From: Candidatus Electrothrix aestuarii
GTDB lineage: Bacteria; Desulfobacterota; Desulfobulbia; Desulfobulbales; Desulfobulbaceae
Length of the DNA stretch: 64,000 nucleotides
Reading direction: 5' to 3'
Assembly (NCBI GenBank): GCA_032595685.2
Contig: CP159373.1
Coordinates: forward strand, 2,822,193 to 2,886,192
Part shown: one piece after another, positions 45,015-53,330 of the stretch
Numbering within the stretch: the stretch's first letter is position 1
How the letters are laid out: each line of letters starts with the position of its first letter
Notes under the pieces: model-generated
Told to the model about the DNA's origin: nothing
Seen by the model: only the letters and a program-made list of their open reading frames with translations
The model's database searches: none
Position numbers and translations under genes: made by a program

Positions 45015-45513
45015 AGTGTCTATACTCCGCTTTGGATTGCTGTTATGAGTAACTACTCAATTTAACTTTACTCATGGTGTTTTGGGATGCTGCTTTTCTG
45101 CGTGAGGACTTTGCGAGGGAACTCGTTCGTTCTGTGTGGAGAAGTGCAGGCTTGTTTTTGTAAAGATTGCTCTTTTTTGTCACCCTAGCGCGATCGAATT
45201 TTATTGCAAGGGAGAAAGCTAATAGGAAGCATCTCTATTTTGTTAATTCTATAAAATGAATATGTTACGTTATTTTTACAGAATTGTTTTTGTGGTGATA
45301 GGTTATCTTTTTGGATAGATTGAGTTTTTGTAAGGTGCTGTCTTGAGCGGGATGTTTTTTACATAATTGTTGGAATATGACAAGAAATATTTGTCGAGTG
45401 AAAAGAGAAAGTAGGGGAGTTGTGGGCTGGATGGTTGTGGATTTTTGTGAGGAGGGTTTTGCGGGTGTTTTTGGGGAGAGAAGGAAGGGGAAATGTCCCG
45501 GAGCATGCTCTAC
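45015..45513. other. Intergenic stretch with no gene recognised
   Basis: About 500 bases of A/T-rich sequence. Short ORFs in several frames have no ribosome sites and no family resemblance. It contains the promoter of the leftward hypothetical gene and the decaying tail of the nuclease-like remnant. Confidence 0.45.
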
Positions 45514-45806
45514 TCAGGGCCTTTTCGCTGGCACCGTCCTCTGTGGGATAGACGTTGTTGGGATCTTGTGATACTGGCCGCCGAGATATTTACGAAAGCG
45601 CATGATGTCCGTGGGCAGCTTGGCCTTCTGGATTTCGATCAGAACCAGCTTGCGGCTGCCGTCCTCCTGGCGGATCACAGCGGAGAAATCGATGCGGAAG
45701 ACGGTGAGGTTCAGGCCGATTTTTTTCTGAACTCAGTGGGCTTGAACTCCAGGGTTTCGATTTCCTGATCAAGGATTTTGGAGAGGATCAGCTTGGCGAT
45801 GCGCAT
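45514..45806 (-). pseudogene. Frameshifted remnant of a PD-(D/E)XK-like protein
   Basis: Starting at ATG 45806 the frame reads MRIAKLILSKILDQEIETLE and then breaks at a run of seven A (45717-45723 region). The next frame gives FRIDFSAVIR and LVLIEIQKAKLPTDIMRFR, with the Glu-x-Gln-Lys of Rpn-like nucleases. A second shift is needed to read DPNNVYPTEDGASEKAL, after which the match ends. Two frameshifts and a missing C-terminus mark it as dead. Confidence 0.7.
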
Positions 45807-45835
45807 TGCAATCCGCTCATTTTTTCAGCTATTTT

Positions 45836-46387
45836 TCAGGAAAAGAGCACTTTTACGTATAAATCTCCAACTGGTATTTTCAAATCGATAGAAATAAAAT
45901 GAAGCTCATCATTATCTTTTAAGATTTCCATCTCCCACTTTTTTCCTCTTCGCCTGTATATCCAAATTTCAATTTCTTTCTGGCTCACCAGGACATATTC
46001 TTGTAAACTTGGGATTCTGAGATAATTTTGCAGTTTATCTCCTCTATCAAAATGTTTCGTTGATTCTGACAGAACTTCAACAATGAGTATCGGTTTTTCT
46101 TTAACTAATTCGTCATTATCGTCCGGGGCGCATTTGACAAAAACATCGGGATAATAACAATCAAACCCTGCTGATAATTTCATGTCACTTGAATAAACAT
46201 CACATGGGGATTCAAGCAAATGATTGGCAATATTTCTGAATATGTTACCTGTTATTTTCACATGATTTTCTTTAGCACCGGCCATTGCATAGATTTCACC
46301 GTTAACCAACTCATGCTTTGAGTCTGCTTTTTCTTCTAATAACAGATATTCATCTTTTGTAAATAACTTCCTTTGAGGTAATCCCAT
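45836..46387 (-). CDS. Uma2-family (DUF820) putative restriction-like endonuclease
   Basis: The 183-residue protein has the full Uma2 pattern: FTKDEYLLLEEKADSKHELV and NGEIYAMAGA at the N-terminus, YYPDVFVKC (Asp), PILIVEVLSEST (Glu), then LQEYVLVSQKEIEIWIYRR. GAAGGGAAG precedes the ATG. It is more A/T-rich than the core genes and sits in an accessory patch with PIN and nuclease remnants. It is complete, unlike the longer Uma2 gene at 15743 whose tail is atypical. Confidence 0.88.
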   Translation of the reverse strand: MGLPQRKLFTKDEYLLLEEKADSKHELVNGEIYAMAGAKENHVKITGNIFRNIANHLLESPCDVYSSDMKLSAGFDCYYPDVFVKCAPDDNDELVKEKPILIVEVLSESTKHFDRGDKLQNYLRIPSLQEYVLVSQKEIEIWIYRRRGKKWEMEILKDNDELHFISIDLKIPVGDLYVKVLFS

Positions 46388-46493
46388 TATCTTCCCTTCT
46401 CAGTATTCCGTATCCATAGCCTTTCCATCCTGCATTTCATTATAACACCAAGCTCACCCGCCGCCCAGGTATTGCCGCGATGATCAGGGGGGC

Positions 46494-46520
46494 GTTCATT
46501 TTCCTCAAGAGAATGGTACC
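46494..46520. repeat. 27-bp repeat, copy A
   Basis: Twenty-seven bases identical to 47494-47520, exactly 1000 bases away, containing TTCCTCAAGAGAATGGTACC. The next 60 bases are also related, with mismatches. It flanks the PIN pair on one side. Confidence 0.8.
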
Positions 46521-46676
46521 TGATGCGGGCGGACAGGGCAAGGTGAAGGACGGAGGTGGCAAAGGAATCCCCTGAATCCTCCATCGGATTCAGGGGATTG
46601 GGGTTGACGGCACGGACAAGATCAAACGTTTTGGTCGGGATTTGTTATCTCATCCCAATCTACTGTGCTGATCAGA

Positions 46677-46871
46677 TCAGGCTTCAGCAGGCGCGGAAGA
46701 ATACGGTCGAACGGAAGCCCTTCCTCGGCCCCGCCTGTCCACAATTCTACAGCCCGCTTTCTTCTGCCGAGCTTGAAGGTCAGCAACTATCTCAGTTAAA
46801 TTATGATGATGTTTTGCGGTATAAGAATCCCGATTCTTCCAGACTTCGGCTATAATTTCATCCTGGTACAT
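46677..46871 (-). CDS. Small partner of the second PIN gene
   Basis: A 64-residue ORF begins MYQDEIIAEVWKNRDSYTAK and overlaps the last 14 bases of the PIN gene, the same layout as at 10930. It contains KHHHNLTEIVADLQARQKKA, which is helical and basic near the end. It probably belongs functionally to the PIN protein. Confidence 0.6.
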   Translation of the reverse strand: MYQDEIIAEVWKNRDSYTAKHHHNLTEIVADLQARQKKAGCRIVDRRGRGRASVRPYSSAPAEA

Positions 46872-47352
46872 TATTTTTATCCTCCGGCATAAGTTCCATC
46901 GGGGTGCAGATTTCCGGGCATATATACCCGGTTTCCGTACATATTTTTCGGATAATCGGCTTGTTGGCAGCATTGTCAATGTGTCGGCAGTTCCATGTAA
47001 GCAGATAATCAATATGATGAACCGCCGCGACGGCAACGTGCAATGCATCGGCTTCGGCGGCAGCGGGGATTCCTCCCTTCGCTATCAGCAACTCGGCAAG
47101 CTCCTTGGCCTCCTCATCAATGGGAAGTCTGCCGAGATCGGCTATTGCTTCAAGTCTTCGTGCAGCCGCTTCCGAATTCCCGGCTGCCGCTTCGACAACG
47201 GTCAGCTCCGAGGTGAAAAGTTCATAAGCCGGGCGAACCTCATCCCACCACTGCCCGGTGATCTGCTGCCATGCTGATGCCCTGATATCCCGGCTTGGTC
47301 TGGCCGTAAGATAGCTCGGTATTGATGTTTCTATGTAGACGGATTGCTTCAT
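46858..47352 (-). CDS. PIN-domain protein, probable toxin RNase (second copy)
   Basis: This 164-residue paralogue of the protein at 10458 has VYIETSIPSYLTARPS at the start, VVEAAAGNSEAAARRLEA, DALHVAVAAVHHIDYLLTWNCRH and ends near CTPMELMPE. ATG 47352 is used because VYIETS then starts at the same distance as in the first copy; ATG 47364 is in frame four codons earlier. A small partner overlaps its 3' end. No antitoxin gene precedes it. Base use is closer to the core genes than in copy 1, so the two copies likely have different histories. Confidence 0.85.
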   Translation of the reverse strand: MKQSVYIETSIPSYLTARPSRDIRASAWQQITGQWWDEVRPAYELFTSELTVVEAAAGNSEAAARRLEAIADLGRLPIDEEAKELAELLIAKGGIPAAAEADALHVAVAAVHHIDYLLTWNCRHIDNAANKPIIRKICTETGYICPEICTPMELMPEDKNNVPG

Positions 47353-47379
47353 CTGTTTCCACATTCAGCCGGATTTGAT

Positions 47380-47919
47380 TTATTTTATGATACCGGATTC
47401 GGATGATTTCCGCAAAGTTTCTACAACTGTGTCCTGATCCTTCACTGCAAAACAGCGTCTCAGATGGAGCCATTTTATTCGGCCCCCATGTCTGTTCATT
47501 TTCCTCAAGAGAATGGTACCAGATACAGGCAGATGGGGCAAGGGGGATGGTGGAGGAGAAAAGGAAAATGCCCTGAAGCCAGTGGGGGGGCAGGAAAATA
47601 AATTCGCCCCTTTTTGCTCTTTGTTATCTGTTTGTTCTTTTAAGTATTCTTTCCTTTCCCGCGTGTATTTCCACCAAGGTTTTGGGTCTTCACCTTCCAT
47701 GAAGCGAGTGATTGAGATGAACACGTCGAGTACACATGGATCGTGTTTTGTTGCTGTTTTTGCACAAAGCTCTTCGTACATCTGATATGGCGATTTCCCT
47801 ATCAAGTCGTTTGGCTGGTTGATGCCTATGGATAACAGATCTTTCTCCATAGATTTTCCTATATTGGGAAGGTCGGTGAGAACGCGAACGTTATTTCTGA
47901 TGACTTTTTGAGGATTCAT
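47380..47919 (-). CDS. Helix-hairpin-helix protein of the Cdd1/pathogenicity-locus family, extended tail
   Basis: Residues 1-95 match the small Cdd1-like family: VLTDLPNIGKSMEKDLLSIG (helix-hairpin-helix), SPYQMYEELC, DPCVLDVFIS and ITRFMEGEDPKPWWKYTRER. Members normally stop soon after this point. Here about 80 more residues follow, low in complexity (SFSPPPSPLPHLPVSG) and encoded by repeat sequence shared with 46494 and 47995. The tail is probably a read-through caused by a repeat insertion near the original stop. Function in DNA binding is only inferred. Confidence 0.75.
   Translation of the reverse strand: MNPQKVIRNNVRVLTDLPNIGKSMEKDLLSIGINQPNDLIGKSPYQMYEELCAKTATKHDPCVLDVFISITRFMEGEDPKPWWKYTRERKEYLKEQTDNKEQKGANLFSCPPTGFRAFSFSPPPSPLPHLPVSGTILLRKMNRHGGRIKWLHLRRCFAVKDQDTVVETLRKSSESGIIK
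47494..47579. repeat. 27-bp repeat copy B joined to 28-bp repeat copy A
   Basis: 47494-47520 is identical to 46494-46520. 47552-47579 is identical to 47995-48022. This segment therefore combines both halves of a dispersed element, inside the tail of the Cdd1-like gene. Confidence 0.8.
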
Positions 47920-47994
47920 AGCATGCTGTTTTTCTGCCGGGAATGGCCAAAAAGAAGATAATTGGGGAAGCGTTATCTCATCCCTGTTTTTGGC

Positions 47995-48060
47995 GGAGGA
48001 GAAAAGGAAAATGCCCTGAAGCTGGCGGGAAATTCAGGAAAATAAATCCGTCCCCTTTTT
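47995..48060. repeat. 28-bp repeat, copy B with diverged flank
   Basis: Bases 47995-48022 are identical to 47552-47579. The following 38 bases (GGAAAATAAA, then CCCCTTTTT) are closely similar to the sequence after that copy. No coding role is seen. Confidence 0.75.
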
Positions 48061-48099
48061 CTTGATGAGTATTTTTTTCATATTGTTCACTGTGGGGAA

Positions 48100-48639
48100 T
48101 TAATTGGGGTCTGTCTTCTGTTTCTCTCTAAAATATGGGTCCATTATATTATGTTTTTTGGGGACGAGGTTTATTTTGTCCCGGCTTAAGTTGGTAGTCT
48201 TAGCCCGTTTTATTTCTTTTTTACCAAGGAGTTCAATGTTCTTGAAGCTTGTCCAGATGCCACCCTCATCACCTCCCATTCGGAAGTCTATGATTCTAAC
48301 TTGCATGTTCTTCATTAGGAATTTGTCGTCTTTCGGATGGTTGAGCTTGATGTTTATAGGACTGCCGGACGTGAAGGGGACATTGTCATTTTCCTGTGAG
48401 GTTACTTTTGTATCGATTAACGAAACTTTGTAATGTGCTGGTACGGTTCGGTCAACTCCTGCGCTGCCAGACATCCCAGGAATGCCTTTGACATGCTTTT
48501 TAGGATACCAAGATATCTCTTGAATGCGTCCTTCGATTGTCATTGTCGCCGTAGGTGGCATGGGTGAAGCAGAAGATGATTGAATGAAACAAACCGAACT
48601 GATAGCTACTACGAAAATTTTGAGCCATTTCATAAACAT
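48100..48639 (-). CDS. Secreted protein of unknown function
   Basis: The 179-residue protein has a signal peptide (MKWLKIFVVAISSVCFIQSS, cleavage near SSSA) and a predicted beta-rich mature part (TMTIEGRIQEISWYPKK, MQVRIIDFRMGGDEGGIW). No family is recognised. It is A/T-rich like the caspase/CsgG operon upstream but separated from it by 127 bases with an inverted repeat, so membership of that operon is uncertain. Confidence 0.65.
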   Translation of the reverse strand: MFMKWLKIFVVAISSVCFIQSSSASPMPPTATMTIEGRIQEISWYPKKHVKGIPGMSGSAGVDRTVPAHYKVSLIDTKVTSQENDNVPFTSGSPINIKLNHPKDDKFLMKNMQVRIIDFRMGGDEGGIWTSFKNIELLGKKEIKRAKTTNLSRDKINLVPKKHNIMDPYFREKQKTDPN

Positions 48640-48665
48640 TTCCTTGTATTGGGTCTAACGTATTA

Positions 48666-48722
48666 ATAAGTGGAAATTTATCCTGCTATTGACTGTAATA
48701 GGTACCGCAAAAATCCACTTAT
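48666..48722 (-). terminator. Inverted repeat below the CsgG-like genes
   Basis: ATAAGTGGA (48666-48674) pairs with TCCACTTAT (48714-48722), a 9-bp perfect stem with a 39-base loop, between two leftward genes. It may end the caspase/CsgG operon or mark a small mobile repeat. Confidence 0.35.
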
Positions 48723-48766
48723 CAATTTCCACCTGCATCTTTCCTCACAACACTTGCTTGCCATCA

Positions 48767-49432
48767 TCATTTAGAGGGGAATTTTTCAGCAATCTTTTTT
48801 GCTGTATCTTCCAAGGTATTGCCAACCTGAGCGCCTGTACCAGAGCATCTTCCACCCCATAAGAATTCAGCTTTTTCTACTCCTATCAGTCGTGCCCCTA
48901 ATGCCGCAGACACATAACTGTCACTGTTGTGATATTGTCGATCACGATTCAAGTCAGTAACACTGACGATAAGCATAGCTGAGACATTCAATATTCTTCC
49001 AAGCTCTGCAATTTTTTCTTCTGTAAGTGATGAACCTTGCAAATGTATCTCTTCCATGACCTGTTCTACGTCAGAACGCGATGCAACTTGATATCCTTTG
49101 TTCAACAAATCAAACATAAAAATATCTTCTACTCGCCGATACGGTACCTCTCTGTATTTATATCTTTTATCCTGCCTCATAATGACGGCGAGTTTTTTGA
49201 TACTTTGAGGCTGGAAGTTTGGAGTTTTGGCGATATCCACAGGAGATGATACTTGGCCGGTTATTATGTTACCCAGCTTATTAGTGATCATATCACCGGA
49301 TAAAGATCCAACTCTATGGCTAACAGTATCGGCAACCTGTTGTACACAACCGGTCAGCAGTAAAACCAATCCAAGAAACAATCCATACTGATAGAAACTA
49401 CTCTTTTTCCTTCTGGAAAAATAAGAAATCAT
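48767..49432 (-). CDS. CsgG-like lipoprotein
   Basis: This 221-residue protein has a lipoprotein signal (GLVLLLTGC, Cys about 29) and a CsgG-type fold pattern: KLAVIMRQDKRYKYREVPYR, then DLLNKGYQVASRSDVEQVMEE, then AELGRILNVSAMLIVSVTDL. CsgG family members gather at the outer membrane; some form secretion pores, others only share the domain. It follows a second CsgG-like gene after 32 bases, in an operon with a caspase-like protease. Confidence 0.78.
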   Translation of the reverse strand: MISYFSRRKKSSFYQYGLFLGLVLLLTGCVQQVADTVSHRVGSLSGDMITNKLGNIITGQVSSPVDIAKTPNFQPQSIKKLAVIMRQDKRYKYREVPYRRVEDIFMFDLLNKGYQVASRSDVEQVMEEIHLQGSSLTEEKIAELGRILNVSAMLIVSVTDLNRDRQYHNSDSYVSAALGARLIGVEKAEFLWGGRCSGTGAQVGNTLEDTAKKIAEKFPSK

Positions 49433-49464
49433 TTTTAGCTCCTCTTAAATATTTCAAAAAAAAA

Positions 49465-50139
49465 TTAATTGCTACTTTTTGTTACAATGTTTTGAAATGA
49501 ATCTTTTTCTACTAGGTTGTCAATTGCTTTTTTTAGCGCAGCATATGCATTGTCACTATTTATTTTTCCCCCATGTTTAGAGGCTGTAGAGGCAGCCTCT
49601 CCTTTAGCTGTTTCAGAAAAAAAGATATTTCCAGACTTAATATCAATTATTCGAGCACGTATTGAACAGATTGTTTTCTTTATGTGTTCATTGAGTCCAT
49701 ACGCTGTTATGGTTTCTTCTTCATCCTGAATATTAAGAATTGTTCCCATAAGCAATGTGTCCGCCCCGGCAAGCATACCCATTTCAAGAGCACTTTCCTC
49801 GTTGACATATCCATTTTGACGTGTAAACTTTGACTCATATAACATCTGATCGATTCGACCTCGTTCAATTATTTTTGCCCCCATATTAACCAATTTGTTT
49901 TCCAATAAAGAACGACCAGCCTCGGAATATTGATCTATTTGAAAAGATTTTGTGATAATAGTTGTAGGATGCTCAATGTCATTGAAGGTTACTTCATATT
50001 CTGTTCTTACTTTACAAGGAGAAAAGTTTTGGAATGGAGGGATCATGAAGTTTTTTCTTTCAGCCCATGCTGGCTGACTTGAGTATACACTGAATATACA
50101 AACAACAGCAGTTACAATAAAACACCTCATCCAATTCAT
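49465..50139 (-). CDS. CsgG-like periplasmic protein
   Basis: The 224-residue protein has a signal peptide (MNWMRCFIVTAVVCIFSVYS, cleavage near AWA) and the CsgG pattern: NFMIPPFQNFSP, SLLENKLVNMGAKIIERGRIDQMLYE, MGMLAGADTLLMGTIL and SIRARIIDIKSGNIFFSE. Unlike its neighbour it lacks a lipobox Cys. ATG 50139 follows AGGAG; the longer open frame is ignored. It lies 34 bases downstream of the caspase-like gene. Confidence 0.82.
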   Translation of the reverse strand: MNWMRCFIVTAVVCIFSVYSSQPAWAERKNFMIPPFQNFSPCKVRTEYEVTFNDIEHPTTIITKSFQIDQYSEAGRSLLENKLVNMGAKIIERGRIDQMLYESKFTRQNGYVNEESALEMGMLAGADTLLMGTILNIQDEEETITAYGLNEHIKKTICSIRARIIDIKSGNIFFSETAKGEAASTASKHGGKINSDNAYAALKKAIDNLVEKDSFQNIVTKSSN

Positions 50140-50173
50140 GTCCAACTCCTTTTTTTTAAGAATAAGTAAAATG

Positions 50174-51403
50174 CTAATCGGCAATACACAATACATGATG
50201 AGGATAGTTTGAACCAACCTTTGATTTTCCTTCACCAAACTCAAAATTAAAATACGCAGGTTGGTTGTTTTTTTCTGCCCATACTTCCTGATCAGTTACT
50301 CCCAAGGCATTTTTATTTGCTATCTTTAATTCTTCCAAGGTAGGTAGTCTCCAATTCGATTGTCCTGATCCGTTATAGCTTTTGCAGTACGCTTTGGCTT
50401 CATTCCAATTCATTTTGCGATTAACAACGTTTGACCACATCGCAACTGAGTTGTCCTTGGGGGGCATAGGAGCTATACTTATAACGTCTGGCCAGCCCCG
50501 GTCTGTGACTTCTGAGCCTTGTGTGTTTTTATCTCTAGGAGGTTCCATGATCATCCCCTTTGGAACAAAAATAAAGTCACCGCTGCTATGTCCAATTCCG
50601 CGAAGAGGTGCATATTCAGGAGCTTGAGCTTCTTCTCCAACCGCATTTCGTGCTCTGTCATGAACTTCTTTGTTTATCTGGTCGTAAAGTGTTCTCATGT
50701 CCAAAACTTTGTCGTTATTTTTAAGACGATTGATCAGTTCCCAAGCAAAAATTGAATTCCGAGAGTTACCTACACTATCAATGACTTCCTCTATACCTCC
50801 TGATGTTAAAGCTGTTCTTGAAACATATTTATTCATCCGAAATAACCACGCCGAATTTGTTTCGTTATTATTTTTTTGAGCAGAATCATCATTACCTCTA
50901 CTAAATATTTTTCCTGCATGACAGCTATCAGCGATAATCAGTACATGACGTGCTTCCATACCATTTTTATAATCAATTAAGTCTAAAATGGTCCTGAAGT
51001 GAAGCCATCTGCTTCTCGATTTTATTTTGGCATCAGAACCAATTAAATATCCTCCATCCTCTCTCATTTTCCCATGCCCGGCATAATAAATAAGTAAATT
51101 ATCACGGGATGTAAGTGTACTTTTTAATTCCTCTAATTTATCAATAATATCATTCCGTGTTGCGTCAAGAAGTATATCAATATCAGCCTTCGCAAAACCA
51201 TATTTGTTTTTTAAAACCTCTGCAAGATCATATACATCCTGACGTGGTGTCTTTAGTTGTTTCCAGTGCGTATATTTTTTGTTTGCTATCAGCAGGGCAT
51301 GATAGTGCCCAAAATCTATCGATTGTGCGCATGAAAGCATCGGTATAGCTGCCTGAAAAAGAAACAGTAAGGTAAAATATCCCCAAAATTTGAAAAATAT
51401 CAT
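50174..51403 (-). CDS. Secreted caspase-like protease (C14) with Lcl/DUF1566-like domain
   Basis: The 409-residue protein has a signal peptide (to about residue 27) and a caspase-fold domain with the His in YYAGHG (about 111) and the Cys in DSCHAG (about 162), so the catalytic dyad is intact. The C-terminal quarter (from about 315) has MNWNEAKAYCKSYNGSGQ, NWRLPTLEEL and QEVWAE, a Lcl/DUF1566-like module usually found in envelope proteins. Its start overlaps the stop of the TPR gene by ATGA. It is the centre of an operon with two CsgG-like proteins. Bacterial caspase-like enzymes usually cut after Arg or Lys; the substrate here is unknown. Confidence 0.88.
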   Translation of the reverse strand: MIFFKFWGYFTLLFLFQAAIPMLSCAQSIDFGHYHALLIANKKYTHWKQLKTPRQDVYDLAEVLKNKYGFAKADIDILLDATRNDIIDKLEELKSTLTSRDNLLIYYAGHGKMREDGGYLIGSDAKIKSRSRWLHFRTILDLIDYKNGMEARHVLIIADSCHAGKIFSRGNDDSAQKNNNETNSAWLFRMNKYVSRTALTSGGIEEVIDSVGNSRNSIFAWELINRLKNNDKVLDMRTLYDQINKEVHDRARNAVGEEAQAPEYAPLRGIGHSSGDFIFVPKGMIMEPPRDKNTQGSEVTDRGWPDVISIAPMPPKDNSVAMWSNVVNRKMNWNEAKAYCKSYNGSGQSNWRLPTLEELKIANKNALGVTDQEVWAEKNNQPAYFNFEFGEGKSKVGSNYPHHVLCIAD

Positions 51404-52143
51404 GGCTTCTGATTTCTTATCTTGTCTTTCAACTCATCACGTTCAGCACCAAAAGTAGAATCAATGTATGCAGCTTGGGAAATCTTTTCCTCTGCTCTTG
51501 CATAGTTTCCACGATGAAACTCTATCCTGGCTATCAAAGCCAAGCCTTCGGCATTTTCCGGGGCAGATTGATCAGCCAACCAAGCAAAAGCACTGGCCTC
51601 GTCATAACGCCCTTGCTTTAAATATACCGCCGCAAGAGATCTCAAAGGTTCTGCGGCATCTTTAAGAGATAAATTTTCGTTTTTAAGCGGTTCTAGGTAG
51701 ATTTCTATAGCCTTGTCGAATTGATCACTCTGTTCAAATTGTTTTCCACGCTCCATGACGGCAAATATATCTTCGCTGTCACTTCGCGTTGTCACCGTTG
51801 TTTTTTCAAGATCTATTATTTCGGCGGAATTTTCCCGCATGGTACCAGTTTGCCCTGTCTCACCAATTCTCTGTGTGCTTTTCTCATGCACTGTCTTTCG
51901 TTCAGGAACGCCTTGTATCAGCATGGCAAGAATCATCGCTAACCCAACAAAAGCAAAGATAGTTCCAGGCGCAGCATTTTTTGCGGTAAGTCTTGTCTCA
52001 CGATATTGGACATCTATATCGCTGCCACTTTGCGGCATAACACCCAATACAAAAAGTCGATATCCCATAACCACACAACCAAAGCCGGCTCCGATAACTG
52101 CCAGTTTGTAAATTGCTGCATATATATAGAAAATATCTATCAT
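51400..52143 (-). CDS. Membrane-anchored TPR protein
   Basis: The 247-residue protein has two TM helices (about 8-32, AVIGAGFGCVVMGYRLFVLG; about 58-75, GTIFAFVGLAMILAML), a short linker and at least two TPR units in the C-terminal half (QSDQFDKAIEIYLEPLKN; KQGRYDEASAFAWLADQS; HRGNYARAEEKISQAA). TPRs mediate protein contacts, so it may dock the caspase-like enzyme or its regulators at the inner membrane. It heads the operon. Confidence 0.82.
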   Translation of the reverse strand: MIDIFYIYAAIYKLAVIGAGFGCVVMGYRLFVLGVMPQSGSDIDVQYRETRLTAKNAAPGTIFAFVGLAMILAMLIQGVPERKTVHEKSTQRIGETGQTGTMRENSAEIIDLEKTTVTTRSDSEDIFAVMERGKQFEQSDQFDKAIEIYLEPLKNENLSLKDAAEPLRSLAAVYLKQGRYDEASAFAWLADQSAPENAEGLALIARIEFHRGNYARAEEKISQAAYIDSTFGAERDELKDKIRNQKP

Positions 52144-52415
52144 AGTAATTGGTTACAGTAGAGTTTGATTTTTTTATAAACCTTTATCACTGCCCTAAAG
52201 AACGCTGCCGCCAAAAGCAGTGCTCCTTATCAAGTCCTAACAGATGAGATTCAGGAACACCCAGAGCCAGCCAGCATTGATAGCTGGCATCGTCCTGTCC
52301 AAGCTCATTTTCGACTTGAATCAATCCTGCACTTATGACAAGCGTTAAGGGGTACAGAATCGTGTAGCATCGAAGATGGCGGCAGCAAAGCGAATTATTC
52401 CTTCGCAATTAGGCC

Positions 52416-52799
52416 TTATTGCCTCTCTCCTTTCCCACCACCTCCCGACTTCTCTCCACCCTTCTTTTTAGGCTTTTTGCGCTCACTCAACCGGGTTCCA
52501 CCTGCCATCTCGTACTCATTGCTATCCCTGCCATACTTCACTTTCACTCCAGAAAGCATCTGCGAAGACATATCACGAAGATCCTTTTCATCTGCCCTGA
52601 AATTATTGCCCCCCGCATCAGCCTGGGCCAACTGCCCGTTATAGGTATTCTCGGATGTCTGTGTTTTGTTTATCTGGGCTTCAAAAGCAGCAACAGTGAG
52701 ATTATTGCCTAAATCCAGATCAGGATCAATTGCCTTGAGATTAGCGAGACGTTTAAGGGCTTCGGCGATAACGCGGGATGATTTTCGTTGGTAGGCCAT
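52416..52799 (-). CDS. Hypothetical small protein with basic Gly/Lys-rich tail
   Basis: The 127-residue protein is helical at the N-terminus (SSRVIAEALKRLANLKAIDP), with AFEAQINKTQTSENTYNGQL in the middle and a very basic Lys/Gly-rich end (about 108-127). A motif VKYGRDSNEYEMAGGTRLSE stands before the tail. Such proteins occur in cyanobacteria and sulfate reducers by general resemblance; function unknown. GAGGAAG precedes the ATG. The 272 bases downstream hold no gene I can support. Confidence 0.7.
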   Translation of the reverse strand: MAYQRKSSRVIAEALKRLANLKAIDPDLDLGNNLTVAAFEAQINKTQTSENTYNGQLAQADAGGNNFRADEKDLRDMSSQMLSGVKVKYGRDSNEYEMAGGTRLSERKKPKKKGGEKSGGGGKGERQ

Positions 52800-53037
52800 G
52801 AGACTTCCTCCTTTATAAAGAATTTTATCTTGGAAAAAAGAAGATTTACAAGGGGCAATAAACCTGCTTAGCGCCTTTTTTGCTGTCTGTCAAGAAATAT
52901 CAAGGGGATTTATCAAGAGGAACAAGAGAGATAGAGCCATTTCCCCTTCTGCGACAGGAAAATTTCACGATCAAACACACCCCGTAAAACAACACCCAAG
53001 CCTTGCTGTTCAAACAGGCTTTCTGTTGATCGATGAC

Positions 53038-53310
53038 AACCTTCCTGCAAGAGCAAACAACATTTTATTGGCTATCACGAACCTTCTGTCAGTAATAAAC
53101 AACCTTCTCTTGATAGCTGCGAACCTTTTGTCAATAACAAATAACCTTCTGTTAAGAGCAAACAACCTTTTGTCGGTAACCAACAACCTTCTGTTTAAAG
53201 AAAACAACCTTGTGTTTGTTACCAATAACCTTCTCTTGATAACAAACAATCCTTTGTTCGCTATGAACAACCTTGTGTTTGCTCTTTTGAACTCTCTTGC
53301 AGAAATACAA
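53038..53310. repeat. Tandem 21-bp repeat, 13 degenerate units
   Basis: Thirteen head-to-tail units of exactly 21 bases follow the consensus AACCTTCTGTT then RTANCAAAC. Units differ by several bases but keep length and the AACCTT start. Both strands stay open through it in one frame; the + frame reads as NLL-x-x-x-N heptads and the - frame as RLF-V-x-x-K heptads. There is no ribosome site on either strand, so it is listed as a repeat and not a gene. It ends 20 bases from the stop of the histidine kinase gene. Confidence 0.9.
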
Positions 53311-53330
53311 GAATCTTTGATAACAGTAAG

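Noticed and set aside
46387..46584. A 65-codon ORF on the - strand that ends in repeat sequence.
   Set aside because: It crosses the 27-bp repeat, overlaps the Uma2 start region and has no start signal; taken as non-coding.
52187..52408. A 73-codon ORF on the - strand.
   Set aside because: No ribosome site, Cys/Arg-rich composition unlike a real gene here, and no recognisable family.
53038..53310. A CRISPR array.
   Set aside because: The units are contiguous, with no spacers, and have only a 21-base period with high divergence.
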